Source: Lutibacter sp. (GTDB lineage Bacteria; Bacteroidota; Bacteroidia; Flavobacteriales; Flavobacteriaceae). Taken from it: a stretch of DNA of 64,000 nucleotides. Every line of letters begins with the position of its first letter. Within the stretch, counting starts at the first letter, position 1. The position numbers and the translations under genes are program-made. Location: contig NZ_JABDRI010000074.1 in the NCBI RefSeq assembly GCF_013041805.1, positions 1 to 64,000 on the forward strand, written 5' to 3'. Of this stretch, positions 52,585 to 62,466 are shown piece after piece. The notes below the pieces were generated by a model. It saw only the letters and a list, made by a program, of their open reading frames with translations, did no database searches and was not told the DNA's origin.

Positions 52585-53784
52585 ATGTCTTCGAATACTA
52601 TTTTTATTAGTTATTCTCGAAAGGATGCTGATTTTGTAGCAAAATTCACTCAAAGCTTAAGAGAAGCTGGCGCAACTTTGTGGCTAGATAAACAAATAAG
52701 GCCTGGTGGTCATTGGGATGCTTCAATTGAGTTAGCCTTAGAAACTTGCCAAGATGTGATTTTGATCATGTCAAAAAACTCTGTAGAATCTGGAAATGTA
52801 ATGGATGAAATTTCTTATGCATTGGAAGAAAGAAAGCGTGTTATTCCTATAAAAATTGAAGAGTGCGATGTTCCATTCAGATTAAGAAGAATTCAGCATA
52901 TTGATTATTATTTGAATGAAGAAAACAGCATGAAGCTTTTGCTATCAACTTTAGATGTTAAACCACTTAAACCTGTTGATTCTCAAAATATTATTACTCC
53001 CAAATCTGGTATTGAGATAAAAAAGGAACCTGAAAAAGCTTTTAACGAAAAAAAAGAACAAGTTAAAACTGTAGATAAAAAGAACATTGAAGAAAAAAAA
53101 GAGTCTTTTCCTAAAGATACTGCTTCTAAAAAAAAGAGTAATTTACTATTGTATGGTATCGGAGTTGCAGTGATTGCGGCAGGTGCATTTTTTATGACCC
53201 AAATGGGCGGTGAAATTGATAACAAAGATAAAGAAGACGTTATTCCCATTGAGCCTATAGCAGTTATAACTGATGCTGAGGATTATGCTAAAATAGGTGA
53301 AAGTATAGAAATAATAGATTATGAAACTCATTTAGCGAACTTTCCTAATTGTGAGCACAGCAATGAGATAAATTTAATTTTAAATGAGCTAAGAGCTGTT
53401 GCAGAAGAGGAAAATGAGTACAATGTTGCCGTTTCACAAAATACTTCAACGGCTATCTTAAATTATTTAATGAAATATAAAAAGAACGCTATCTTTTATG
53501 AAAATGCGTTAACGGAGTTAGATAGGTATTTTACGAAAACTGGGTTTGTTCAGTTTTCTGCATCAAATGGAGAATTATATTTCACAATTTTTGAAGATGA
53601 GACTGGATTTACACCAGAAGTAAATGATTTAATTTTTGCAAGAACGCAACGATTCATTCACAAAGGACCTTATGGTTCTCCAGGATTTGGAAATAAAATT
53701 CATAGTACATCCAAAGACGAAGTCTTTAAAGTAATAGATGTTCAAATGAGCGGAACGGCCTATTGGATACAAGTCTCTTTTTAA
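52585..53784 (+). CDS. membrane-anchored TIR-domain protein
   Basis: 399 residues. Residues 1-125 are a TIR domain: TIFISYSRKDADFVAKF, LWLDKQIRPGGHWDASIELAL with E49 at the position of the NADase catalytic Glu, VILIMSKNSVESGNVMDEI and RVIPIKIEECD. A Lys/Glu-rich linker (about 140-185) leads to a single membrane helix (about 186-208). A C-terminal region of about 190 residues is predicted on the outer face and ends in a beta-rich part (VNDLIFARTQRFIHKGP). TIR domains of bacteria often degrade NAD or signal when a threat is sensed. Its place in the caspase island suggests a role in the same response. Ends at a strong terminator. Confidence 0.85.
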   Translation: MSSNTIFISYSRKDADFVAKFTQSLREAGATLWLDKQIRPGGHWDASIELALETCQDVILIMSKNSVESGNVMDEISYALEERKRVIPIKIEECDVPFRLRRIQHIDYYLNEENSMKLLLSTLDVKPLKPVDSQNIITPKSGIEIKKEPEKAFNEKKEQVKTVDKKNIEEKKESFPKDTASKKKSNLLLYGIGVAVIAAGAFFMTQMGGEIDNKDKEDVIPIEPIAVITDAEDYAKIGESIEIIDYETHLANFPNCEHSNEINLILNELRAVAEEENEYNVAVSQNTSTAILNYLMKYKKNAIFYENALTELDRYFTKTGFVQFSASNGELYFTIFEDETGFTPEVNDLIFARTQRFIHKGPYGSPGFGNKIHSTSKDEVFKVIDVQMSGTAYWIQVSF

Positions 53785-53799
53785 AGAAATCAATGATAT

Positions 53800-53837
53800 A
53801 AAAAGCGGAATAGTAAATATTTACTATTCCGCTTTTT
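53800..53837. terminator. bidirectional terminator, perfect 38-bp palindrome
   Basis: Arms of 19 bases (AAAAAGCGGAATAGTAAAT) form a perfect palindrome between the convergent TIR and BNR genes, with A and T tracts at both ends. Confidence 0.85.
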
Positions 53838-53865
53838 ATATTAAAGTATAAACTAAAACAATATT

Positions 53866-56800
53866 TTAATCCATTTTTAGTGCGCCAATACCGGCTTCCC
53901 AAAGTTTTTTATTATAGCCTGGTATTGATGAATTTATCAAAGTAGTTGCTTCCTCTTTTAACTGAATCCATTGTGCATCTAATTCAGCTTTTCTATCTAT
54001 TGATGATTTATTAACCCTTGGAATAGCACTCTCAGTTTGGTTAATAAGGTATAAATATTCAGCAGTAAACTTATTAGGGAAATTTTCAACATCATCGTAA
54101 GCTTTAGACTTTCGTTGAACCATTGCTTCGTCCCAGGTAACTAATTTCTTTAATAAGTTATTTCCATTAGCTAGTAATTCACTACCATTCGTTTCATTCA
54201 ATTTTAAATTTGTTACAATTTTTTTAACTTCTTCTTGAATAATTTTTAGTTTATTCACAGTTAAATGCATTTCAGTTAAAGAGTTTTCCATTTCTGTCAT
54301 AAATGTATCATAAACGTAGTATTGATTCATTGGAACACCATAATTAGGATTTTCTACTATTTGAACTTTTGAGTTTAAAACTACATCTTCTATTTTTAAA
54401 TCAATTGTATAAGATCCGGGTGTAACTTTATGTCCTCTGTAACTCGCTTCTAAATATACTTCAGGAATTCCGGGCATCATTGGGTAACGCATATCCCAAA
54501 CAAATCTATTTAAGCCTTCATTTTTTGAAAGCGTTGGAGCAGGAGAAGGTCCGCCAGCATACCTTTTAAAAGTATTATTTTTTATGGAACTTATAGTTCT
54601 AATTAATTCGCCTTTTTCATTTTTTATATCTAATGAAATTTCAACTGAATCAGATAGTTTTTCAAGGTTATAATAAATTACAACACCATTTGCAGGATTC
54701 ACACCTTCAAAAAGGTCTGTTCCATCAAATTTTGAATTAGTTGAATTAAGAGGGCTTCTCCAAGATCCATAGTAGGTGTCTTCAGGCTTGTAAAGTTTAT
54801 TTGTAGTATCCTTTTGATATTGAGATAAAAGTCCTAAGTCGTCTAAAATCCAAAATGATCTACCTGAAGTAGCAACTAATAAATCTCCTTTATGCACCAT
54901 TAAATCGGTAATTGGTGTAACTGGTAAATTTAATTGAAATGGCTCCCAAAATTTTCCTCCATTCCAAGAAATATAAATTCCTGTTTCAGTACCTGCAAAA
55001 AGTAAATCTTTTCTATCTGAATCTTCTCGAACAACTCTTGTAAAAGAACCATATGGAATTCCAGCACTTATATTTACCCAAGATTTACCATAATTTTCAG
55101 TTTTGTAAATAGCAGGCGTATAGTCATTAAATTTGTAACGAGTAGTTGCAATATAAGCTGTGCCTGGATTATGAGGAGATACTTCAATAGAATTAATTAA
55201 ACATTCTTGAAGTCCTTTTGGTGTAACATTTACCCAATTTTTACCATCATCTTTAGAGATATATACAAATCCATCATCACTCCCTGTCCAAATAATTCCT
55301 TTTTCAAAAGGTGACTCTAAAATATAGCTTAGCGTTCCATAGTTTTCTGCACCAACAGCTTCATTGGTATAAGGCCCACCACCATTTCCTTGTTTTTCAT
55401 CTATATTTCTTGTTAAATCTGGTGAAATTTCTTCCCAAGTTTCACCCATATCAGTTGTTTTTAAAACTAATTGAGCACCGTGATAAAAGGTATTAGGGTT
55501 ATGTTTAGATCTAATTATTGGCGCATTCCAATTGTAGAGATATTTCATATTTCTAGCTTCTCTTCCTAAATATTGAATAGGAGCGGCCATAATATTAGTA
55601 CTCGCCTTTGATTTCATATCTAGTACTTCTATTGTGCCCAAATAACTACCACCCATAACATATCTAGGATTGTCAGGATCAAAAGCTAAAAAAGCGCTTT
55701 CACCACCTGCACAATCTGTCCAATCTTGAGTAGAAATGCTACTTCTACCTTCTGATAGACTCGCTATTTTTACAGAATAATTATCTTGCTGCCCGCCATA
55801 TAAGTTATAAGGAAATAAATTATCTGCATTTACACGATAAAATTGTGCAGTAGGCATATTTGATTGCCCAGACCAACTTTCACCATTGTTAAAAGAAATA
55901 AAAGCACCACCATCATCTGCAATAACCATATTGTTAGCATTTTTTGGATGTATCCATAAATCATGGAAATCACCGTGAGTACCACTTAGTAACTCCCAAT
56001 TTTTACCGCCATCAATTGATCTTAATGCTGATGCACTTAAAACATACACTACATTTTCATTTGTTGGATCAACAAATACCTCTGTATAATACCACGCTCT
56101 TTGCGTTAAACGATTGTCATCACTCACTCTAGTCCAATTCATTCCGCTATTTGTAGAAACAAATAATCCTCCTAAATCTTTATTGCTATCACTTTCAATA
56201 AGTGCATAAACGGTATTTGAATTTGAACGACTTACGGCAATAGCCATTTTACCTTTCTCTTTTGGTAAACCCTCGTGAATTTTAAACCAACTTTCACCAC
56301 TATCAACAGATTTATAAAGTCCGCTACCTTCACCACCGCTAATAATTTTCCAAGGTTTACGTTGGTGTTCCCACATTGCTGCATACATGATTTCAGGGTA
56401 ATTCATATCCATTGATAGTTCTACACCACCGGTTAGTTCATTTACAAATAGCACATTTTTCCAAGTTGCTCCTCCGTCAATAGATTTATAAATTCCACGC
56501 TCTTTTGTTGGACCATATAAAGCTCCTTGCGCCGAAACAAAAACAATATTTGGATTGGTAGGATGAATTACTATTCTTGAAATATGTTGTGTTTTATCTA
56601 ATCCAATTTTTTTCCAAGTTTTTCCTGCATCTGTAGATTTATATACACCATCTCCATATGATGTCATGACACCTCTTACCGCATGTTCACCCATTCCACA
56701 ATACACAATGTTTGGACTGGACTCAGAAACTGCTACAGCACCAACAGAACCCGTTTTAAAAAACCCATCAGAAATATTATTCCAACTTACACCAGCATCT

Positions 56801-57003
56801 TCAGTTTTCCAAAGTCCACCACCTGTTGTACCCATATAGTAGGTGAGCGGGTCATTTATAACGCCACTAGCTGTAACAGATCTACCGCCTCTAAAAGGTC
56901 CTATATTCCGATATTTTAAAGGGTTGAAAAACTTGTTAGCTTCTTGTGCAAAACTTGAAAGTACTACAAAAGCAACTATAAAAGATGATACTAATTTTTT
57001 CAT
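53866..57003 (-). CDS. BNR/sortilin-like propeller protein (WD40/YVTN/BNR repeats)
   Basis: 1045 residues with a Sec signal peptide ([17 protein letters not shown]). Repeated Asp-box motifs ([48 protein letters not shown]) form two seven-blade propellers over about 25-720, followed by a C-terminal region of about 300 residues. Such proteins are annotated as sortilin-like or glycosyl-hydrolase BNR proteins in Bacteroidota; the catalytic function is not established. Probably periplasmic or outer-membrane. Single gene with a minus-strand promoter at 57030. Confidence 0.82.
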   Translation of the reverse strand: MKKLVSSFIVAFVVLSSFAQEANKFFNPLKYRNIGPFRGGRSVTASGVINDPLTYYMGTTGGGLWKTEDAGVSWNNISDGFFKTGSVGAVAVSESSPNIVYCGMGEHAVRGVMTSYGDGVYKSTDAGKTWKKIGLDKTQHISRIVIHPTNPNIVFVSAQGALYGPTKERGIYKSIDGGATWKNVLFVNELTGGVELSMDMNYPEIMYAAMWEHQRKPWKIISGGEGSGLYKSVDSGESWFKIHEGLPKEKGKMAIAVSRSNSNTVYALIESDSNKDLGGLFVSTNSGMNWTRVSDDNRLTQRAWYYTEVFVDPTNENVVYVLSASALRSIDGGKNWELLSGTHGDFHDLWIHPKNANNMVIADDGGAFISFNNGESWSGQSNMPTAQFYRVNADNLFPYNLYGGQQDNYSVKIASLSEGRSSISTQDWTDCAGGESAFLAFDPDNPRYVMGGSYLGTIEVLDMKSKASTNIMAAPIQYLGREARNMKYLYNWNAPIIRSKHNPNTFYHGAQLVLKTTDMGETWEEISPDLTRNIDEKQGNGGGPYTNEAVGAENYGTLSYILESPFEKGIIWTGSDDGFVYISKDDGKNWVNVTPKGLQECLINSIEVSPHNPGTAYIATTRYKFNDYTPAIYKTENYGKSWVNISAGIPYGSFTRVVREDSDRKDLLFAGTETGIYISWNGGKFWEPFQLNLPVTPITDLMVHKGDLLVATSGRSFWILDDLGLLSQYQKDTTNKLYKPEDTYYGSWRSPLNSTNSKFDGTDLFEGVNPANGVVIYYNLEKLSDSVEISLDIKNEKGELIRTISSIKNNTFKRYAGGPSPAPTLSKNEGLNRFVWDMRYPMMPGIPEVYLEASYRGHKVTPGSYTIDLKIEDVVLNSKVQIVENPNYGVPMNQYYVYDTFMTEMENSLTEMHLTVNKLKIIQEEVKKIVTNLKLNETNGSELLANGNNLLKKLVTWDEAMVQRKSKAYDDVENFPNKFTAEYLYLINQTESAIPRVNKSSIDRKAELDAQWIQLKEEATTLINSSIPGYNKKLWEAGIGALKMD

Positions 57004-57029
57004 TTTATGTATATAAGAATTAATTGTTT

Positions 57030-57037
57030 CAAATATA
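57030..57037 (-). promoter_or_regulatory. -7 promoter element of the BNR gene
   Basis: On the minus strand TATATTTG, 26 bases before the ATG at 57003. Confidence 0.5.
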
Positions 57038-57166
57038 CATTAAAATTGAAAATAGAGATAAACAAATATAAATATGGCTAATTGATACAGATTATTTATA
57101 TAATGACAGTATAGTTAATTTTTAAAATTAACTATCAGAAACATGTTTAATAGTATTATTAAGTTC

Positions 57167-58561
57167 TTAGTACAAATTATTTATGACTCTTGATAAATTA
57201 GATTTACTAATAAATATATTAAATTCAGCATCAATTCTTTTTAGTTCAGTTTCAATAAGTTTTACTTCACGATAGTTAATTAGAAATAGAGAACCCTCAC
57301 CTAAGCTAAATTTACGTTCTTCACTAGTAACCAATTGTTTGTAATTAATTACTAAATTTTTAAGTATTTGATATTGTTTTCTGTATGAATCAATCTCTTG
57401 TACTGTTGCATTTACTTTATTTTTTAAACTGACCTCTGTGGCAGAAATATCAAAGGCAATATCCTTTAACTTTAATTTTGCCAGTGCGAGGTCACCTCTT
57501 TCTTTTCTTAAAAATAAAGGCAAACTAATATTTAATCCACTTTTATAATTTGCGGTATTAAAGGTGTTTATATTTTCGTAATCAGTGGATAAAAAATTAT
57601 ACTCTACATCAATTTTAGGTAATAGGTTGTTTAATTTTAATCGTTTTTCAATTAGTAAACTTTCTTGTTTAAATTGAAGCTCTTTTATTTTAGGATGATT
57701 TTGTATGAAATCATCATTTTCAATGTTTAAAACAGAACTATTTAAAACAAGGTCAATAGTATTAATTGTATTGGCATCTGGGACAATATCTTGTTCTAAT
57801 TCCAAAGGTAAATTATCTTCTAGCCATAAATAGTTAGAAAGCTCTAATTTTGATTTAATATACTTTATAGATGCTTTTTCAAGATCTAATTTTCTGTTTT
57901 TTAGGTTAATGCTTGCTTCAAGTGTATCCACCGCAGGTTTGTCTCCAGCTAAGTAACTTTTTCTAACAATATTGAGTCTATTTTCAGCATTCACTAGATA
58001 TCCTTCAAAAACTAACTTTTCTTGATACCCTTTTAACCAATTAAAATAACCTGAAATTGCTTCAAACAAAATTTCATTGATTATTAACTTTTGTTTGGCT
58101 TCAGCTTGGTTTGTGTATAAATTAGCTTGTTTTAAGGTAGCCATCCTTTTATTAATTAATAAACCCTTTGCTAATGATACTGAAATACCCGCGGTATATA
58201 GCCCATCTTCAGGCGTATTAAATTCAGGATTTAAGTACGTTCCTTCATTATTTTCATAGTTAGCTTTTAGTTCTATACCGTACCACGTAGGAATTTTAAA
58301 TGTCGCATTTAATTTATCATAATAGGTTGAGTTTTTAAATTTTTTATTCGCAAAATCGACTTCTAACTTAGGGTCAAATGCTCCACGAGATTTAAGCAAT
58401 TTAGCTTCACCTTCACTTGTAATTAGTTGTGCTTGCTTTACAATTGGATGGAACTTTTTTACATAGCCCAAATATTCTTCTAGGCCAAGAGAATTTGAAT
58501 TGTCTTGACTAAAACCTAGAAAAGATATTAATAAAAATATGATGTTGCTGTATACTCTCAT
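57167..58561 (-). CDS. TolC-family outer-membrane efflux protein
   Basis: 464 residues with a signal peptide (IIFLLISFLGFSQ). Two long helical hairpins per half (QAQLITSEGEAKLLKSRGAF; EKLVFEGYLVNAENRLNIVR; KESLLIEKRLKLNNLLPKID; LAKLKLKDIAFDISATEV) are typical of TolC proteins. It forms the outer-membrane exit duct of the export system encoded upstream. The ATG overlaps the HlyD-family gene's stop (TAATG), so they are in one operon. Confidence 0.88.
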   Translation of the reverse strand: MRVYSNIIFLLISFLGFSQDNSNSLGLEEYLGYVKKFHPIVKQAQLITSEGEAKLLKSRGAFDPKLEVDFANKKFKNSTYYDKLNATFKIPTWYGIELKANYENNEGTYLNPEFNTPEDGLYTAGISVSLAKGLLINKRMATLKQANLYTNQAEAKQKLIINEILFEAISGYFNWLKGYQEKLVFEGYLVNAENRLNIVRKSYLAGDKPAVDTLEASINLKNRKLDLEKASIKYIKSKLELSNYLWLEDNLPLELEQDIVPDANTINTIDLVLNSSVLNIENDDFIQNHPKIKELQFKQESLLIEKRLKLNNLLPKIDVEYNFLSTDYENINTFNTANYKSGLNISLPLFLRKERGDLALAKLKLKDIAFDISATEVSLKNKVNATVQEIDSYRKQYQILKNLVINYKQLVTSEERKFSLGEGSLFLINYREVKLIETELKRIDAEFNIFISKSNLSRVINNLY

Positions 58562-59922
58562 TATTTTTTTTCTTTAGCTTTTTTATCTCCAATTGTATCC
58601 ATAGGCTGATAGAAGTTAGGAGGGAAGCTGTTAATTTGACGCCACAATTCAAACCAAATAGGAACATTTTCTAGCAAAGCAATAGTTTTCGCACCTGATC
58701 CTACTCGAATTGCGATAGGCCATTCAACATCATCTTTATTGGGAGCTAATAAGACACGATATTTACCATTATTGCTTATAAAATTTTCAATAGCTATAAC
58801 TTTAGCTCCATAAGTTCCATAAGATACATTTGGCCAACCGCTAAACACAATTGCTGGCCAACCATCAAATTGAACCCTCACATTTTCACCAATATGAATT
58901 AATGGTAAATCTATGGGGCGTACGTACATTTCAACTGCTAATTCATAATTTGCAGGCATAATACTAACTAATTGTTCACCTTCTTTAAAAACTTCTCCAA
59001 TACCAGATTTTATAGCTTTATTAATATAACCATCTTGAGGGGCAGTTACATACATTAGGCTGCTTCGTTTTTTGTAATTCGCCAAATTTGTCTCTAATTT
59101 TGAAACTTCAGCTTCCGTATCAAAACCACTTGATTGAGCTGTATATAGGTCGCTTTGTGCCTTTGCAATTTTATCGCCATAGGTGGCACTAATTGTAGTA
59201 ATAATCAATTGACTATTTAAAACTTCATTTTTAGTACTCAAATATTTATTCTCTTGAGAAATGAACTTAGCATCAGCTTCTTGTAATTTAGAACGTTTTT
59301 CTTCAACATCTTTTACAGCTTTTAAGCCTTCAACTTGAAGAGCTAATGTTCTGTCAAACTGTATTTTAGCAATTTCAGCATTTAATTTAGTAGCTTTTAA
59401 ATCCATACTATCGCTTTCAACTTTCAACTTGGCTTGCATTAGTTTATTTTCAGCTTGCTGAAGTTTTAAACTTCTCTCTTGTTTTAACGCTGCAATTTGA
59501 TTTGTAAGCGCTGTAACCTTATTTTGATAAGCTATTACAGAAGATGATTTCACACTTAGTTGATCTCCAGTTCGTTCAGCCAATCTTTCATCAAAATAAT
59601 CACTCTTTACCTCAGAAATTCGAAGGATAGTATCTCCTTTTTTAACAAAATCACCTTCTTGAACCAGCCATTGTTCAATTCTTCCTGGAATCTGTGATTG
59701 CAATGTTTGCGGTCTGTGATTTGGTTTTAGCGTGGTTACATTTCCATCGCTAGTTATGTTTTGAGTCCATGGTAAAAAAAGTATCACAAATAAGCTTAAA
59801 GAAAAAAACACTAGTACTTTTCTAAAATTTTTATGATATTCTTTATTGAAAATTTCTTTTCCCGATTTAAATTTTGTTAAATCAATAAATTCAGAAACTC
59901 TATTATTCGAAATATTTAACAT
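58561..59922 (-). CDS. HlyD-family membrane fusion protein
   Basis: 453 residues. One membrane helix (about 35-52, VLVFFSLSLFVILFLPW), a barrel/lipoyl region split around a long coiled coil (about 105-300), with RIEQWLVQEGDFVKKGDTIL and YINKAIKSGIGEVFKEGEQL as the lipoyl halves. It links the inner-membrane ABC transporter to TolC. It is 3 bases after the ABC gene and overlaps the TolC gene by 1 base. Confidence 0.92.
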   Translation of the reverse strand: MLNISNNRVSEFIDLTKFKSGKEIFNKEYHKNFRKVLVFFSLSLFVILFLPWTQNITSDGNVTTLKPNHRPQTLQSQIPGRIEQWLVQEGDFVKKGDTILRISEVKSDYFDERLAERTGDQLSVKSSSVIAYQNKVTALTNQIAALKQERSLKLQQAENKLMQAKLKVESDSMDLKATKLNAEIAKIQFDRTLALQVEGLKAVKDVEEKRSKLQEADAKFISQENKYLSTKNEVLNSQLIITTISATYGDKIAKAQSDLYTAQSSGFDTEAEVSKLETNLANYKKRSSLMYVTAPQDGYINKAIKSGIGEVFKEGEQLVSIMPANYELAVEMYVRPIDLPLIHIGENVRVQFDGWPAIVFSGWPNVSYGTYGAKVIAIENFISNNGKYRVLLAPNKDDVEWPIAIRVGSGAKTIALLENVPIWFELWRQINSFPPNFYQPMDTIGDKKAKEKK

Positions 59923-59925
59923 AGC

Positions 59926-61593
59926 TTACTTATTACGTTTTACTATTTGACCTTTACTAAGCATAATATGTTTGTTGCACCTGCTTTTCCAATTGTCATT
60001 ATTACTAACTATAATTAAACTCCAAGGTCTTCTTTCATCTGTTAAAAAAGTCATAATTTTTTTCTCTTCAGCACTATGAAATTGATCTAAAGGATCTTCT
60101 AGGATTAATAGCTTAGGGCTTTTTAGAATTGCTCTTGCTAATACAATTTTCTTTGCAGTAGTGTCCCCAATTTTTTTGCCTTCAGGATGCAATGTTGTAT
60201 TTAATCCCATAGATTGCTTCTTTATAAAGTCAGTTAAACCAATATTTTCAAAAACTTCGAAAATAAATTCATCAGAGATAGTTTTATCACCAAAAGTAAC
60301 ATTTTCCCTAATAGTTCCTTCAAACGGAGTCTCGTCAGAAAGAGATAATCCTAGTTTTGAACGATATTCATTAACTAAAAGACTATTAATTGAAAGGTTA
60401 TTTACATATATGTATCCACCAGTTGATTTAATAAGTCCAGCGATAAGTTGTAATAGACTAGATTTACCAGAACCATTTTCCCCTTGAATTAGAATCTTAT
60501 CTTTTGGTTCAATTAGTAACGAAATATCATTTAAGATTAAATCACTTTTATCATGAACTCCATAAGAAACATTTTGTAAATCAATTGTTAGGTCACTATT
60601 TGTTTCTAAAATTTCACCATTTTGAGGCTCAATAGGTTTATCTATAACTTGTCCAAGTTTTTCAATAGAAGTTAACACATCATAAAAAGATTCAAGACCT
60701 AGAATTAGTTTTTCAACAGAATTTATCACTAATAAAATGATAATTTCAGCTGCAACAAATTGTCCAATGTTCATTCGCTGATCTAACACTAAAAATCCAC
60801 CGATTAATAACAACCCTGCGGTAATAAGTACTTTAAAACCAATCATTTGTGCAAATTGCAACACTAATATTTTAAAATGATTTTCTCTTGATTCCAAATA
60901 TTCTTCAACCAGGATATCAGTTTTTTTCAACGCTAAATCTGTTCTTCCAGATAGTTTAAAGCTAATAACTGCACGTGAAACTTCTTGCAACCAATGGGCA
61001 ACTTTATATTTATTTTTAGACTCTTTTAAACTTGTGTCTAGTCCTTTTTGGGCTGTATATTTAAATACTACATATATTAAAAGTAGCAGTAACAATCCAA
61101 AAATGATAAAAAATGGATGATAAAATGACAGTAGAAGAAGCGCGAATATAATTTGTAGAAAAGCAGAGGGAACATCAATTAAAATTTTAGATAAACCTTT
61201 TTGTATAGTTAAGGTATCAAAAAATCGATTTGCAAGTTCAGGAAGATAGAAATTGCGGAGTTCACTCATTTTTATTTTTGGAAAACGGTAGCTTAGTTCT
61301 ATAGAGGCTCTTGTAAATATGCGTTGCTGTATGGTTTCAATAATACGCATTTGCATTAATTTTAATATACCAGCAAATGTAACACCTGCTGTAACAAGCA
61401 AAATTAAAATAATCCAAGAAGCAGATATTTGAGCTCCTTGTAATAAATTTATAATTGTTTGAATACCTAAAGGAAGTGATAATGCTACAATTCCTTCTAA
61501 TATAGCATAGGAGCCTATTTGATAAATATCTTTGCGTTCTATTTTTAATAAGCCTATGAAACGTTTCCAAGGCGTTAATGTTTTACTTTCCAT
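59926..61593 (-). CDS. ABC transporter, fused membrane and ATPase domains, unusual motifs
   Basis: 555 residues. Membrane domain with six helices (about 25-330) and an ATPase domain (about 345-550). Walker A is normal (GENGSGKSS). The signature region reads IGDTTAKKIV instead of LSGGQ, Walker B reads LLILEDPLDQ with Glu-Asp in place of Asp-Glu, the Q-loop Gln is replaced (SLSDETPFEGTIREN) and no H-loop His is seen (VSNNDNW). This could be a slow or atypical ATPase. No C39 peptidase domain is present. Together with HlyD and TolC it forms a type I secretion-like exporter; the substrate is unknown. Confidence 0.85.
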   Translation of the reverse strand: MESKTLTPWKRFIGLLKIERKDIYQIGSYAILEGIVALSLPLGIQTIINLLQGAQISASWIILILLVTAGVTFAGILKLMQMRIIETIQQRIFTRASIELSYRFPKIKMSELRNFYLPELANRFFDTLTIQKGLSKILIDVPSAFLQIIFALLLLSFYHPFFIIFGLLLLLLIYVVFKYTAQKGLDTSLKESKNKYKVAHWLQEVSRAVISFKLSGRTDLALKKTDILVEEYLESRENHFKILVLQFAQMIGFKVLITAGLLLIGGFLVLDQRMNIGQFVAAEIIILLVINSVEKLILGLESFYDVLTSIEKLGQVIDKPIEPQNGEILETNSDLTIDLQNVSYGVHDKSDLILNDISLLIEPKDKILIQGENGSGKSSLLQLIAGLIKSTGGYIYVNNLSINSLLVNEYRSKLGLSLSDETPFEGTIRENVTFGDKTISDEFIFEVFENIGLTDFIKKQSMGLNTTLHPEGKKIGDTTAKKIVLARAILKSPKLLILEDPLDQFHSAEEKKIMTFLTDERRPWSLIIVSNNDNWKSRCNKHIMLSKGQIVKRNK

Positions 61594-62266
61594 TAGATGA
61601 TAATATTTTTAACGCAACATCTGTAAAATAATCAGTAGGTGTTAACGTGTCATTACAATTAGTAATTGATTTAAAATGAATTTTAATAAATTGTTGATGG
61701 AGTGAACTCTCAACAATAGTACTTGCCAAACTCAATGCAAATTTATAATTAGGATTAAATACTAAAATTATTTCAGAAAGCCTCGTAACTACCCGTTTAT
61801 ACGAAATAAAATAACCGTCTTTATTTTCTATATCAACATTCTTTGTTAGGTACGATTTTGAATTTTCATTGATAACAATTTCATTCAATAATATTTCGTT
61901 AATATGACCAAAATTAGTGTCTTGCTTTGCAGTTCTTGTAACAACTTCAATGGCCTTAATTAATTTTTCTCTTGAATTATGTATGCTATATGTCTCTAGC
62001 ACAAGTTGATATTCTATCCAAGCCCAATACCAAGAGGTTATATAAAGAAGTAATTTATGCTTACTTTCAAAATACCTATAAATTGAACTTTCATTCGATT
62101 TTATACGTTGTCCTAACTTTTTAAAGTTGAAATCTTCAAAGCCAATTTCAGCAATGAGCACAATGCTGTTCTCTATTATTTTTTTTCCTAGTTCAGAAGT
62201 CTCAGGGTCTTTTAAAAAGATTTCCTCTGGAACGATGATTTTCAGATTTGAAATTAAATTTTTCAT
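61583..62266 (-). CDS. TetR/AcrR-family transcriptional regulator
   Basis: 227 residues. The HTH (about 30-68) reads VLIAEIGFEDFNFKKLGQRI followed by KSNESSIYRYFESKHKLLLYI, a good TetR pattern. The C-terminal ligand domain (about 75-225) is poorly conserved. It starts the operon and overlaps the ABC gene by 11 bases. A perfect palindrome at 62290-62306, overlapping its promoter, is the likely operator, so it probably represses the whole exporter and itself. The inducer is unknown. Confidence 0.88.
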   Translation of the reverse strand: MKNLISNLKIIVPEEIFLKDPETSELGKKIIENSIVLIAEIGFEDFNFKKLGQRIKSNESSIYRYFESKHKLLLYITSWYWAWIEYQLVLETYSIHNSREKLIKAIEVVTRTAKQDTNFGHINEILLNEIVINENSKSYLTKNVDIENKDGYFISYKRVVTRLSEIILVFNPNYKFALSLASTIVESSLHQQFIKIHFKSITNCNDTLTPTDYFTDVALKILSSNGK

Positions 62267-62283
62267 AAGTGCGAATATAATTG

Positions 62284-62306
62284 CAAATATAATAGTATTA
62301 CTATTA
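62284..62306 (-). promoter_or_regulatory. promoter and palindromic operator of the tetR-ABC operon
   Basis: The minus strand has a -7 box TATATTTG (62284-62291) 18 bases before the ATG. A 17-bp perfect palindrome TAATAGTA-T-TACTATTA (62290-62306) overlaps its upstream side, where a TetR dimer would block RNA polymerase. Confidence 0.6.
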
Positions 62307-62466
62307 ATAATGAAATTTTAACTTTTATTTAATAAAATAGTTACTTTGAATTAGAAATAACATAACTGTAAGTAATTTTTGATAGTTCAGCTAGTTGTTT
62401 AGTTTCTTCTTCAAAATTGGTGAAATTTTTTGAAAGAATAAATAATTCCGTTATATTTAGAAGCTT

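Noticed and set aside
55311-56919. Several plus-strand frames opposite the BNR gene
   Set aside because: Low-complexity His/Leu/Ser shadows of the repeated Asp-box motifs on the other strand.
60161-60487. 108-codon plus-strand frame opposite the ABC transporter
   Set aside because: Covers the ATPase motifs on the opposite strand and resembles no protein; shadow frame.
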